This document shows, in pieces, positions 1 to 7,040 of a stretch of 50,703 nt of DNA (positions are counted from its first letter, which is position 1; each line of letters starts with the position of its first letter). A program made the position numbers and the translations under genes. A model generated the notes under the pieces. That model did not search any database. It saw only the letters and a list, made by a program, of their open reading frames with translations, and had not been told where the DNA came from. The DNA lies in contig MGRJ01000005.1 in the NCBI GenBank assembly GCA_001798135.1, positions 1-50,703 of the forward strand, given 5' to 3'. The stretch is from Deltaproteobacteria bacterium RIFCSPHIGHO2_02_FULL_40_28. GTDB taxonomy: Bacteria; UBA10199; 2-12-FULL-40-28.

Positions 1-123
1 CCATGTTGCCATTACGATTCTACCAAAATCATTTAAAACCATTTCTGCTGCAATTATTTCCCCAAACAAACATTCTCTATTTTGAACACATATTGTTACA
101 AAATACGCCCCATATTGTGAATA
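1..123 (-). pseudogene. 5' fragment of a REP-associated tyrosine transposase (Y1_Tnp)
   Basis: Read on the minus strand, this stretch encodes a typical RAYT N-terminus (YSQYGAYFVTICVQNRECLF and onward to GRIVMATW). Bases 3 to about 97 are essentially identical to the 5' part of the copy at 15368-15919. The reading frame runs off the left window edge, so the catalytic HIH and Tyr motifs are not visible. The usual N-terminal leader is missing: homology stops at base 123 and a MITE-like element begins at 125. The gene therefore looks split by that element. Whether the part outside the window is intact is unknown. Confidence 0.7.
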
Positions 124-124
124 A

Positions 125-303
125 GGGTCTGTTGAAAAATATAGTTTCCAACCAATTCTGTCATTTCCACGTCATTTGTCATCCCGGCGGAGGCCGGGAT
201 CCAGTCTTAAAATTCAAAGATGGATCCCTGCTTTTCCGCCAAAGGCGGACCAGCCTCTGGCTGGCGCAGGGATGACAGAGGGGAGACATTTTTCAACAAT
301 CCC
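125..303. mobile_element. MITE-like element, copy 1 (179 bp)
   Basis: The ends are inverted repeats: GGGTCTGTTGAAAAAT on the left, and the complement of CATTTTTCAACAATCCC on the right. The interior carries facing hairpins of the TCATCCC-GGCGGAGGCC-GGGAT type and no coding capacity. Bases 125-165 are almost identical to the copy at 44128-44258. It directly abuts the truncated transposase at 1-123. Confidence 0.7.
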
Positions 304-409
304 CTGTATCCCTTTTGTCATCCCTGTATCCCTTTTGTCATTCCCAGTGCTCAGTTTGTCATCCCGCACTTGATGCGGGATCCAGGATTTATTCATTAAG
401 ATGGATCCC

Positions 410-545
410 CTAAATTCACAAACGAAGTGCAACACTTTTTGTATAAAGTGATGCAATGGGATCCAAATACAATCAAATATCAATGGAAGAACGATGTTAT
501 ATTTCCCAATTACGTAAAGAAGGTAAAACGATCCGGAAAATTGCT
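410..545 (+). pseudogene. Remnant of an IS30-family transposase N-terminus
   Basis: Bases 483-545 on the plus strand translate as MEERCYISQLRKEGKTIRKI and then A. This matches the N-terminal helix-turn-helix of IS30-family transposases (pattern 'L..EER..I..L..EGKSIR.IA'). The frame stops two codons later. The DNA just upstream (about 410-445, including ACGAAGTGCAACAC) could be the left end of the same element, but I cannot confirm this. The remnant ends exactly where the minus-strand gene at 544-3117 has its stop codon, so the insertion may have set that gene's 3' end. Confidence 0.55.
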
Positions 546-3117
546 ACGCGGCCTTGAGCAATGTGCGTAAGGCTGCTGGGGAAGTGGCCCAAGTGCTTGC
601 TGCACCATAAAGAGCTGCGTTTCTACCACAATTTCTGGGTGCTTCAAAATTAGTTTCAACAACATTGTCTTCATCGCCCCATTCCACATCACCTGTGTCT
701 TCAACATCCCCGGCATCAACTACATCACCATCTTCACGAACCTTTTCAACACCTCCACCAGGACCATCAGGAGGTGGATTTTTCCATGCATCAATTTGTT
801 GTACTAAGGTATCGTAGCCTTCAATCGCATGAGCAAGTTGAAGCACAAGAGGTCTATCCCATCCACCATTGTGAGCCATGAGACTTAAAAATTGTCTTAA
901 ACTCCATTCTCTGCCATGACTTTTACTGACGTAAATAACTGCATCAATATCAACTTCAAAATCTCTTAATGTTTCCTCGATAAGAGCTACATCTTGAGGA
1001 AGAGTGGCAATTGCAATCATCTCATTTGTTTCTTGTATAGCAGTTTCCAATAAGGTGAGATGGGAAGGAAGATAAGAACGATACATTCCATGCAACTCGG
1101 CTACTTCAGCATCGATTACAACCACTTCAACCAGAATATTTTCTGGAATCGTTCCATTTCCATGAGTGGGCCTTATGCTAGCACTGGTTCCATCTCCTGT
1201 TTCAACTTCTTGCCAAGAAGAACCAGCTTCTCTTTCCTCTAACCATTGGCCAAGAGCAGATCTGGGGTTTGCTACACGTAAACTCACTTGATGACCTTTT
1301 CGCTCTAAATAAATATTTCCTGTATCACTTGTTAAAAGCAAGGCAGCTCCGTCTCTTGCTACTGCATACGAAAGGGGCGCGGCATCCTCTCCCCACCAAA
1401 TAGTAGCCCTTGTTTCTGCTACAGGGTTGGTCATTAAATTTCGGAAGGTTTCTCCAGCACGCCTTGCTATGGGTGCATTCCATTGCAAACGAATGGGAAG
1501 GGGTTCTCTGGCAATTTGCATTCCTCCTTCGGCTCGCAAAGAAGCTGCAGGTGTTGATGCTGTGATCTCTGAAGCGGGAATGATTTGCTTTGCCGCGCCG
1601 GAGCTTGCAGCGGAAGCGGGGCTGTTTGGTCTGGGAGCAACTGTGGCAACTGCTGGTACTAAAGCATCTGCCCTAGCTGCACCGGACCTTTCAACAAAGG
1701 CGGGCTGTGCCCCGCCGGAGCCATAGGCTCCGGCGGGGCTTGTTACTCTTGGTGGCCTTGCAAGTTTTTCTGGCCGTGCAGCAACTACACTTGGTCTAGG
1801 TCTAAAGGGTAAAGTAAAACTTTTTTGTTCAGCGGGTAACTTGATAGCACGTCCATGTGCTTGTAAACCATACTCTCTCGGAGTATAAAAAAGAACTCGT
1901 GCTGCTATTGGCTTATCTGGCACACTCATGGGAACAGGTGTGAGATGATAAATAGTTTTTGGTCTCATTGGGTGAACTGTTGCTTGAACTTCATCAACAG
2001 ATCTGGCCCAATACTTATCTACAATTTCGTGCACTTGGCCTGGATTGGCTATTACCATGCGATGATAGCCTCTTAAATCATCCAGAGTTGTTACTCTGTC
2101 GCTTATTGTACGCAAACCAATTGTTGGCGCAGGTACTTCTCTAGTACTAGAAAAGTGAACAACCACCACCTGTCTCTCTAAGTTTTTGGTAAGAACAAGA
2201 TAATCTCCCTGTACTGGATCTCCGTCTGGAATAATTACAAATTTTTGCAAACCTTCGTAATACACACCAGGATCTCCCCATTTAAGACTATCAAATACTC
2301 TGGCTTTGAGAGGATTTCCTGTTTCTCCTTCTCCCTTGGAAAGAGGCTTACTTAAAGTACCATACAAGAGCTCTCGTTGTGGTTGACCTTCAACAGCATG
2401 CATAAGCTGAAAACGATTTTCATCCCTGACCATGGACAAGTATTCACAAGCTAAATTACGATTACCTGCTTTTTCAGCTAACCTTCCTGAAGCTGAAACA
2501 AGGGGTATTTCTTTTTCATGCCTTAAATCATCCAAACTCTCTCCAGAAAAAAGATGGGTTAAAATTTCAGAAAGTTCGGGTTCTTGAGTTGTATAAAAAT
2601 CATCCCATACCACTTCCCCAGTTGAACCTTCTGTCATGATCATGTAGGTTGGCATACCTGCACTACCGCTTTGATCAGTTAAGAGAACATATTTTTTTCT
2701 GCTGCCATCTGGATTTTTTGCAAAGAAAACGGAAGGGTGATTGGGAGGCAGGCTCCAAAACCAATCATCACTAAAAAAACCAGGCTCGGTAATTTCGGCG
2801 GGATTAAAACTTGTGGAACCTACGGCATAATAAAGTGCAGGACGTTCCATGAACAAACGAACTGCAACAGGTGTAAAGCTCCCTGTACTTCGGCTTAAAT
2901 CTCCAAATTCATGAAGGGTAGTGTTTGTAAAACTAGAATCTAAAACTCCAGCTTGTTCAGCTTGGGTAAGGCGGGCAAAAAATTCAGTGGAAGTGAGTAG
3001 GGGCACGGCGCGCCGTGCCCCTACTTCTAAATAATGGCCAGCATCTTGTAAATCGGCATAAAGATTTTGACCAATATAACCACGACGATAGGCTTCTTCA
3101 GCAGATAATGGACCCAT
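544..3117 (-). CDS. Large unknown protein (857 aa) with in-frame palindromic repeats
   Basis: I do not recognise this protein. The ATG at 3117 is chosen because GGAGGA lies six bases upstream; a TTG twelve bases earlier is less likely. There is no signal peptide. Residues 1-400 look globular (many W, Y and F). Residues about 420-520 are a Pro/Ala/Arg-rich linker. Residues about 550-780 look globular again. The tail is very acidic (DGDVVDAGDVEDTGDVEWGD) followed by a short Ala-rich end. Two perfect palindromes lie in frame: 2997-3024 encodes EVGARRAVPLLT, and 1710-1738 encodes TSPAGAYGSGGAQ. The segment PLSKGEGETGNP (about 2305-2345) may derive from the second repeat family. The stop overlaps an IS30 remnant, so the C-terminus may be truncated. 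In size and lack of leader it resembles the unknown proteins at 32297 and 45988. Confidence 0.75.
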   Translation of the reverse strand: MGPLSAEEAYRRGYIGQNLYADLQDAGHYLEVGARRAVPLLTSTEFFARLTQAEQAGVLDSSFTNTTLHEFGDLSRSTGSFTPVAVRLFMERPALYYAVGSTSFNPAEITEPGFFSDDWFWSLPPNHPSVFFAKNPDGSRKKYVLLTDQSGSAGMPTYMIMTEGSTGEVVWDDFYTTQEPELSEILTHLFSGESLDDLRHEKEIPLVSASGRLAEKAGNRNLACEYLSMVRDENRFQLMHAVEGQPQRELLYGTLSKPLSKGEGETGNPLKARVFDSLKWGDPGVYYEGLQKFVIIPDGDPVQGDYLVLTKNLERQVVVVHFSSTREVPAPTIGLRTISDRVTTLDDLRGYHRMVIANPGQVHEIVDKYWARSVDEVQATVHPMRPKTIYHLTPVPMSVPDKPIAARVLFYTPREYGLQAHGRAIKLPAEQKSFTLPFRPRPSVVAARPEKLARPPRVTSPAGAYGSGGAQPAFVERSGAARADALVPAVATVAPRPNSPASAASSGAAKQIIPASEITASTPAASLRAEGGMQIAREPLPIRLQWNAPIARRAGETFRNLMTNPVAETRATIWWGEDAAPLSYAVARDGAALLLTSDTGNIYLERKGHQVSLRVANPRSALGQWLEEREAGSSWQEVETGDGTSASIRPTHGNGTIPENILVEVVVIDAEVAELHGMYRSYLPSHLTLLETAIQETNEMIAIATLPQDVALIEETLRDFEVDIDAVIYVSKSHGREWSLRQFLSLMAHNGGWDRPLVLQLAHAIEGYDTLVQQIDAWKNPPPDGPGGGVEKVREDGDVVDAGDVEDTGDVEWGDEDNVVETNFEAPRNCGRNAALYGAASTWATSPAALRTLLKAA
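1710..1738. repeat. Perfect palindrome inside a coding region (13-bp arms)
   Basis: CCCCGCCGGAGCC, a 3-base loop, then the exact complement. It lies in frame within the Pro/Ala linker of the minus-strand gene and is far more GC-rich than its surroundings. Confidence 0.85.
2997..3024. repeat. Perfect 28-bp GTAGGGGC-type palindrome inside a coding region
   Basis: The arm GTAGGGGCACGGCG is followed directly by its exact complement. The ends match the intergenic GTAGGGGC...GCCCCTAC repeats, so this is a member of that family. It is read through in frame near the N-terminus of the minus-strand gene. Confidence 0.85.
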
Positions 3118-3177
3118 GTTTTCCTCCAAAAATATTTTTTATATCGACATCTGATTTGGAATGTTGCGTCATATTAA

Positions 3178-3276
3178 GATAAAAATGGGTCCTGTCACTG
3201 GGGAGACCCTTTCTGATGCTCGCCCACGTGACGGCTGCGCGTCATAAAGGGTCTCCCCGCGCCACCCATTTTTATC
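3178..3276. repeat. Long nested hairpin A (99 bp)
   Basis: The outer arms are GATAAAAATGGGT (3178-3190) and its exact complement (3264-3276). The inner arms are GGGGAGACCCTTT (3200-3212) and its exact complement (3246-3258). The loop is GC-rich and partly self-complementary (GATGCTCGCCC...). It lies in the divergent gap upstream of the gene ending at 544. No open frame crosses it. Confidence 0.8.
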
Positions 3277-3375
3277 AGATTTACATTTCTCTATTGTCGT
3301 ATAATTTATATTCTCATTTAATGTAGTGTATTTTAGTTCGTATAACATTCTTCATTTTGTTTTCTTTTAGATCGA

Positions 3376-3522
3376 AGAGAAGGTGGTGGAACCTTGAGAC
3401 AAAAGCGTCTCGTAGCCAATTTGTCCATTCGAAAAAATAAAACAAATTGGCGAGGGCGAGCGGCTTTAAGGCTCGATGCCTTAAAGACCGCGTCTTTTGC
3501 GAAAGCTTCCACCACCTTCTCT
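3376..3522. repeat. Long branched hairpin B (147 bp), cloverleaf-like
   Basis: A 16-bp perfect outer stem (AGAGAAGGTGGTGGAA at 3376-3391, complement at 3507-3522) encloses three further hairpins: GAGAC/GTCTC (3396-3411), CCAATTTGT/ACAAATTGG (3416-3450) and CTTTAAGGC/GCCTTAAAG (3464-3486). The fold is tRNA-like in layout, but there is no recognisable tRNA. It could be a structured RNA or a DNA element. The rest of 3118-3849 is AT-rich and contains no gene that I can see. Confidence 0.7.
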
Positions 3523-3708
3523 AGCAAGTTATTATGCGAAGTGATGACTTTTCACCACCCCAACCCTTAAAAACCCTTAAGCATCACTCTGTACATATAA
3601 ATTTTTAAATAAAATCATATAGATAACTAAATTATGTACATAATTAAGTACGCGATTTAAAAGGACTTGACATGAGATGAACTTCCCATTACACTCTAAA
3701 ACGTACAT

Positions 3709-3838
3709 GAAACTGTTGAAAAATGCCCTTTTCTGTCATCCCTGCGAAAGCAGGGATCCAGAACTTATTGAAAAAACTGGATTCCCGCCTCCGCGGGAAT
3801 GACAAAATTGATGGAAAGCTACATTTTTGAACAGTTTC
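3709..3838. mobile_element. MITE-like element, copy 2 (130 bp)
   Basis: The left end GAAACTGTTGAAAAATG and the right end CATTTTTGAACAGTTTC are inverted repeats with one mismatch in 17. Inside are two facing hairpins of the GTCATCCCTGCGAAAGCAGG and CCTCCGCGGGAATGAC type. The right end is 12 bases from the start codon at 3850, so this copy must carry or replace the promoter region of the downstream operon. Confidence 0.75.
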
Positions 3839-3849
3839 AAGAAATATAA

Positions 3850-4554
3850 ATGTTAGAATTAGAAGATGCAAAATTAGGTAAAGTTAAGGTTGTTAATGTT
3901 ACTGAGGCTAGGCAAAACATTGCAGCCATTATGAGTGATCGCGAATCAAATTACGTCATCACCAAAAATAATAAACCCATCCGAGTTATCGTTAATTATG
4001 AGTCCTATCGAAAAGGGCAAGAAGCTCTCCAGAAAAAAGGTAGATCAAGCGATTCTTCTAGAGAAGTTTTAGGATTTTTAGAAACAAGGGAAGCTGAACT
4101 CAAAAGCCAGTTAGAAAGTTCACGTGAAGATTCAGCTAAACTCTCGGAGGCTTCCGAAACCGAAGATTTTTCATCTTATTATGCAAACCCCCAAGAAGAA
4201 AAATATTTTAATCGTTACCAAAAACTCTATTCTCAAAAATCAACCAAGGAAGATGATGAAAAAACCCCACCAGCTACAACAGTAGCCGAGCTTGAAGCAG
4301 AAGCCAGCCAAACCCAAGAAGAAACCCACTTTTTACCTGAACCCAATCCCTACTCCAATTTGGAACCAGAGTCAGAACCTCTTCCACCTCTTGAACAAGC
4401 CCCCACTCCTCCACCTGCCCCACGAACTCCACCTCCCCCGCAACCCAGGGCTGCTTTGAAAAAAACTCCAGCTCCAAAACCAGTTGAAAAAGAACCTCCT
4501 TCCATTGAAGATTTATTGAGGGAATTAGAAAACGAAAAACTCACGGGAGAATAA
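3850..4554 (+). CDS. Phd/YefM antitoxin-fold protein fused to a long acidic, Pro-rich tail
   Basis: Residues 1 to about 60 match the Phd/YefM antitoxin fold (VVNVTEARQNIAAIM..., VITKNNKPIRVIVNYESY). A helical Glu/Ser/Lys-rich region (about 70-150) and then a Pro/Glu-rich tail ending in a short helix (IEDLLRELENEKL) follow. At 234 residues it is much longer than the usual 80-90, and no toxin gene is adjacent. It is the first gene of a tight group: its TAA is followed immediately by the ATG at 4555. The start is weakly supported, because the upstream DNA is a MITE copy and there is no clear Shine-Dalgarno sequence. It may be an exapted DNA-binding or scaffold protein rather than an antitoxin. 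Confidence 0.8.
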   Translation: MLELEDAKLGKVKVVNVTEARQNIAAIMSDRESNYVITKNNKPIRVIVNYESYRKGQEALQKKGRSSDSSREVLGFLETREAELKSQLESSREDSAKLSEASETEDFSSYYANPQEEKYFNRYQKLYSQKSTKEDDEKTPPATTVAELEAEASQTQEETHFLPEPNPYSNLEPESEPLPPLEQAPTPPPAPRTPPPPQPRAALKKTPAPKPVEKEPPSIEDLLRELENEKLTGE

Positions 4555-5268
4555 ATGACTGCTGTTGTTAGTAATCTTAAACGCTTTTTTTTAAAACCCG
4601 AGGAACGGGAGTTTGCCTCATTTCGTCAAAAACACTTTTTAAATGCCTTGCCCCGAAAAGATGTTTTAGATCTTTTGCATTTTGTAGAACTTAAAAACTT
4701 TTCAACCTTTCTTCCAGATTTAGCCAATAAAAAAATCCTTCTCCTTTCTCATGCTCCCTCTCGTGGACTTTTAGACAAACTGATCGAAGCTCATCCTGAT
4801 CTCATTGTGAATTATCAAGTTGATCCCCATCTTTCTCGCAAACATCCCCAGGTGTTTACTGTGATGGGGCAAGCCTGCCCTCTTTCTCTTAAAAAAGAAT
4901 GTGCCGATGTGCTTTACTCTCCTTTTTTGTTACTCAATCCAAAAAATATCCGGGCCAGCCTTAAAGAATATGCTCGAGTGATTAAACAAGGAGGACGACT
5001 TCAATTTTCTGTGATGCATCCCACCCTCGATTTTATTTTAAATCGTAAATCTCTTGATAATCAGGACACAGGTCTCTACGCTCCCACGCTACAATCGTAT
5101 CTCGAAATTTTAAGAGAAAATCATTTTTACTTGGAAGACCTCACCGAAAATACGGCAGACCAAACCACACGTCCTTTTTTTCTTGGCCCCGATGATATGA
5201 ACTATTATGATGAGTATGAGGGTTTACCCTTATTGCTAACAATGAAGGCTGTGAAATTTGTAAAGTAA
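4555..5268 (+). CDS. Class I methyltransferase-like protein, degenerate
   Basis: This 237-residue protein has the tail end of a class I methyltransferase fold: LLNPKNIRASLKEYARVIKQ followed by GGRLQFSVMHP resembles the post-II region of Methyltransf_11 proteins. The SAM-binding glycine motif expected around residues 58-66 is replaced by KILLLSHAPSRG, so SAM binding is doubtful. No substrate can be named. The start codon abuts the stop of the upstream Phd-like gene, and the next gene begins two bases after its own stop, which implies co-transcription and probably translational coupling. Confidence 0.65.
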   Translation: MTAVVSNLKRFFLKPEEREFASFRQKHFLNALPRKDVLDLLHFVELKNFSTFLPDLANKKILLLSHAPSRGLLDKLIEAHPDLIVNYQVDPHLSRKHPQVFTVMGQACPLSLKKECADVLYSPFLLLNPKNIRASLKEYARVIKQGGRLQFSVMHPTLDFILNRKSLDNQDTGLYAPTLQSYLEILRENHFYLEDLTENTADQTTRPFFLGPDDMNYYDEYEGLPLLLTMKAVKFVK

Positions 5269-5269
5269 T

Positions 5270-5731
5270 ATGGATTTCGAACAAACTATTAAAACACTCA
5301 AAATTTCCATCCCCACACTCAGCCCACCCCAAGGCTCTTATGTTCCTGCAGTTAAATCCGGAAAAATAATTTATACCTCGGGGCAGCTTCCTCTTTCTGA
5401 TGGTCGCCCTGTTTTTAAAGGTCGAGTGGGAAAAGAAGTTACTACAGAAAACGCGCAACGAGCTGCACGTGCTTGTGTTGTAAATGCCTTGGCTGCTATT
5501 CGTTGGCTTACTAGTGATTTAAACTGCATTAAAAAAATTATTCGCCTTAATGGTTATGTGTGTTCTGCCATCGCTTATAACGATCAAGCAAAAGTGATGA
5601 ATGCAGCCTCTGAACTGCTCATTCAAATTTTTGGGGAAAGTGTTGGAACTCACTCTCGTGTAACCGTTGGGGTACTTGAGTTACCCCTTGGTGCCTGCCT
5701 AGAAGCAGATTTAATCGTTGAAATTAAATGA
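5270..5731 (+). CDS. RidA/YjgF family protein
   Basis: This 153-residue protein fits the longer RidA subfamily: VKSGKIIYTSGQLPL near residue 30, a central NALAAIRWL helix, and a C-terminal segment SRVTVGVLELPLGACLEADL that carries the conserved Arg, Pro and Glu. Canonical RidA proteins hydrolyse reactive enamine/imine intermediates made by PLP enzymes, but this subfamily is less well characterised. It is the third gene of a tight operon, and its stop overlaps the next start (ATGA). It is cytoplasmic, with no leader. Confidence 0.88.
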   Translation: MDFEQTIKTLKISIPTLSPPQGSYVPAVKSGKIIYTSGQLPLSDGRPVFKGRVGKEVTTENAQRAARACVVNALAAIRWLTSDLNCIKKIIRLNGYVCSAIAYNDQAKVMNAASELLIQIFGESVGTHSRVTVGVLELPLGACLEADLIVEIK

Positions 5732-6513
5732 AAAAAATCCGCGCGGATCAACTGTTGGTGGAACAAAATCTTGCTGTAACATGCACCAAAGCTTGCGCTC
5801 TTATCATGAGTGGATGTGTTTATGTTGGCACCGAGCAGATTAAAAAACCCTCCGAACTTTTTCCAAGTGAAACAAAATTTAATATTAAAGGAAAAAATCA
5901 TCCCTACGTGGGGCGCGGGGGAGTAAAACTCAAAGCAGCTCTCGATGCTTTTTCCATTTCTCCTCAAAATAAAACCTGTCTTGATGTTGGAGTTTCTACT
6001 GGAGGATTTACAGATTGTCTTCTGCAAGAAGGTGCAAAAAAAGTTTATGCTGTTGATGTGGGTTATGGACAACTTGATTGGAAACTACGTCAAAATTCTC
6101 GTGTGATTCTTTTTGAAAAAACTAATTTTAGATATTTTGATGTCAATTTGATTTCTGAAAAAATTGACCTCGTTGTTGTGGATGTATCTTTTATTTCGTT
6201 GGAGAAAATAATTCCAAAAATTATCGAAATGATTTTAAAGAAATCTAACCCCGGCCCATCGCTCATTCCATTCGCTTTGGCCGGGGACAATTTTCCCCCC
6301 ACCCTTATTTTTCTAATCAAACCCCAATTTGAAGTAGAAGCAAAATTTGTAGAAAAAGGTGGAATAGTTCGTAACGAATTAAAAAGAATGGAGTGTGTTC
6401 AAAAAATTACTCATTTTATTTTAGAAAATAAAATGAAAATTATTGGAAGTATTGCTTCGCCCTTGCTGGGAAGTGATGGTAATCAAGAATATTTACTGGC
6501 AGTACGCTGTTGA
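5728..6513 (+). CDS. tlyA: TlyA-family rRNA 2'-O-methyltransferase with S4 domain
   Basis: Residues 1-60 form an S4 RNA-binding domain (IRADQLLVEQNLA...). A FtsJ-type methyltransferase domain follows: VGRGGVKLKAAL, the SAM motif LDVGVSTGGFTDCLL (about 88-102), VYAVDVGYGQLDWKLR, VVDVSFISL and LIKPQFE. These are hallmarks of the TlyA/hemolysin-A family, which methylates ribosomal RNA. A 15-20 residue stretch NPGPSLIPFALAGDNFPP (encoded at 6249-6300) lies between the FISL helix and LIKPQFE. That spot is normally a short loop, and the DNA there is a GC-rich inverted repeat, so this is an in-frame insertion. The start overlaps the RidA stop by four bases. Confidence 0.88.
   Translation: MKKIRADQLLVEQNLAVTCTKACALIMSGCVYVGTEQIKKPSELFPSETKFNIKGKNHPYVGRGGVKLKAALDAFSISPQNKTCLDVGVSTGGFTDCLLQEGAKKVYAVDVGYGQLDWKLRQNSRVILFEKTNFRYFDVNLISEKIDLVVVDVSFISLEKIIPKIIEMILKKSNPGPSLIPFALAGDNFPPTLIFLIKPQFEVEAKFVEKGGIVRNELKRMECVQKITHFILENKMKIIGSIASPLLGSDGNQEYLLAVRC
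6249..6286. repeat. Inverted repeat inserted in frame in tlyA
   Basis: CCCCGGCC (6249-6256) and GGCCGGGG (6279-6286) flank 22 bases. It is a GC-rich island in AT-rich coding DNA and falls at a loop of the protein. Confidence 0.6.
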
Positions 6514-6529
6514 AAAATACCCTTTGGAA

Positions 6530-6937
6530 TTACTTGACGTTTAAATCAACAACGTTTTTAGCTTTGGTGCGTCCCATGGTGCAATTGCCTTCGAATACGG
6601 CTCCTTCTTTAATAATTAAAGATGGCGCTGCAATATCACCCTGCACAACAGCGGGTGAATTAATTTCAATTCTTTGTTTCGCTAAAATATTACCACGAAC
6701 TTCACCTTGAATTTCGATGGTGCCAATTTCGATAACCCCTTCTACATAACCACTTTCGCCAATGATTAATTGTCCATCGGAAAAAATTTCACCTTTAAAT
6801 TTTCCATTAATAAAAACTATGCCTTCAAAAGTCATCTTCCCTTCAAAGGAACATTCTTTATCTAAAACCGTACTCACTTGCCCACTGGCAGCAGCCACAT
6901 AATCAATTTTTTCTGCCTCATTTTTATCACCAAACAT
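6530..6937 (-). CDS. Bactofilin (polymer-forming cytoskeletal protein)
   Basis: The 135-residue protein is almost entirely the bactofilin beta-helix, with short repeating strands such as FEGIVFINGKFKGEI, LIIGESGYVEGVI and IEIQGEVRGNILAKQRIEI. A short N-terminal tail precedes it. Bactofilins polymerise at the inner membrane without nucleotide and help organise cell shape or wall synthesis. The ATG at 6937 has GGGGAGGG six bases upstream. A good promoter lies at 6964-6991. It converges on tlyA with a gap of only 16 bases. Confidence 0.92.
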   Translation of the reverse strand: MFGDKNEAEKIDYVAAASGQVSTVLDKECSFEGKMTFEGIVFINGKFKGEIFSDGQLIIGESGYVEGVIEIGTIEIQGEVRGNILAKQRIEINSPAVVQGDIAAPSLIIKEGAVFEGNCTMGRTKAKNVVDLNVK

Positions 6938-6963
6938 AAACCCTCCCCGATTAAAGTGGCTCT

Positions 6964-6991
6964 ATTTTATTTTTTTTTGACTCGATGTCAA
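6964..6991 (-). promoter_or_regulatory. Sigma-70-type promoter for the bactofilin gene
   Basis: On the minus strand, TTGACA (6986-6991) and TAAAAT (6964-6969) are 16 bases apart. The predicted start is about 20 bases upstream of the ATG at 6937. Confidence 0.6.
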
Positions 6992-7040
6992 TGCCTACTA
7001 GCATTTGACGAAATTTTAATAATTCTTTATGGGTTAGAAC

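Noticed and set aside
3-483. Short plus and minus frames in the first 500 bases
   Set aside because: They are read from transposase antisense and MITE hairpins and have no protein-like features.
3376-3522. Possible tRNA gene
   Set aside because: The branched fold is tRNA-like, but there is no anticodon arm geometry, no TTCRA loop and the length is 147 bp.
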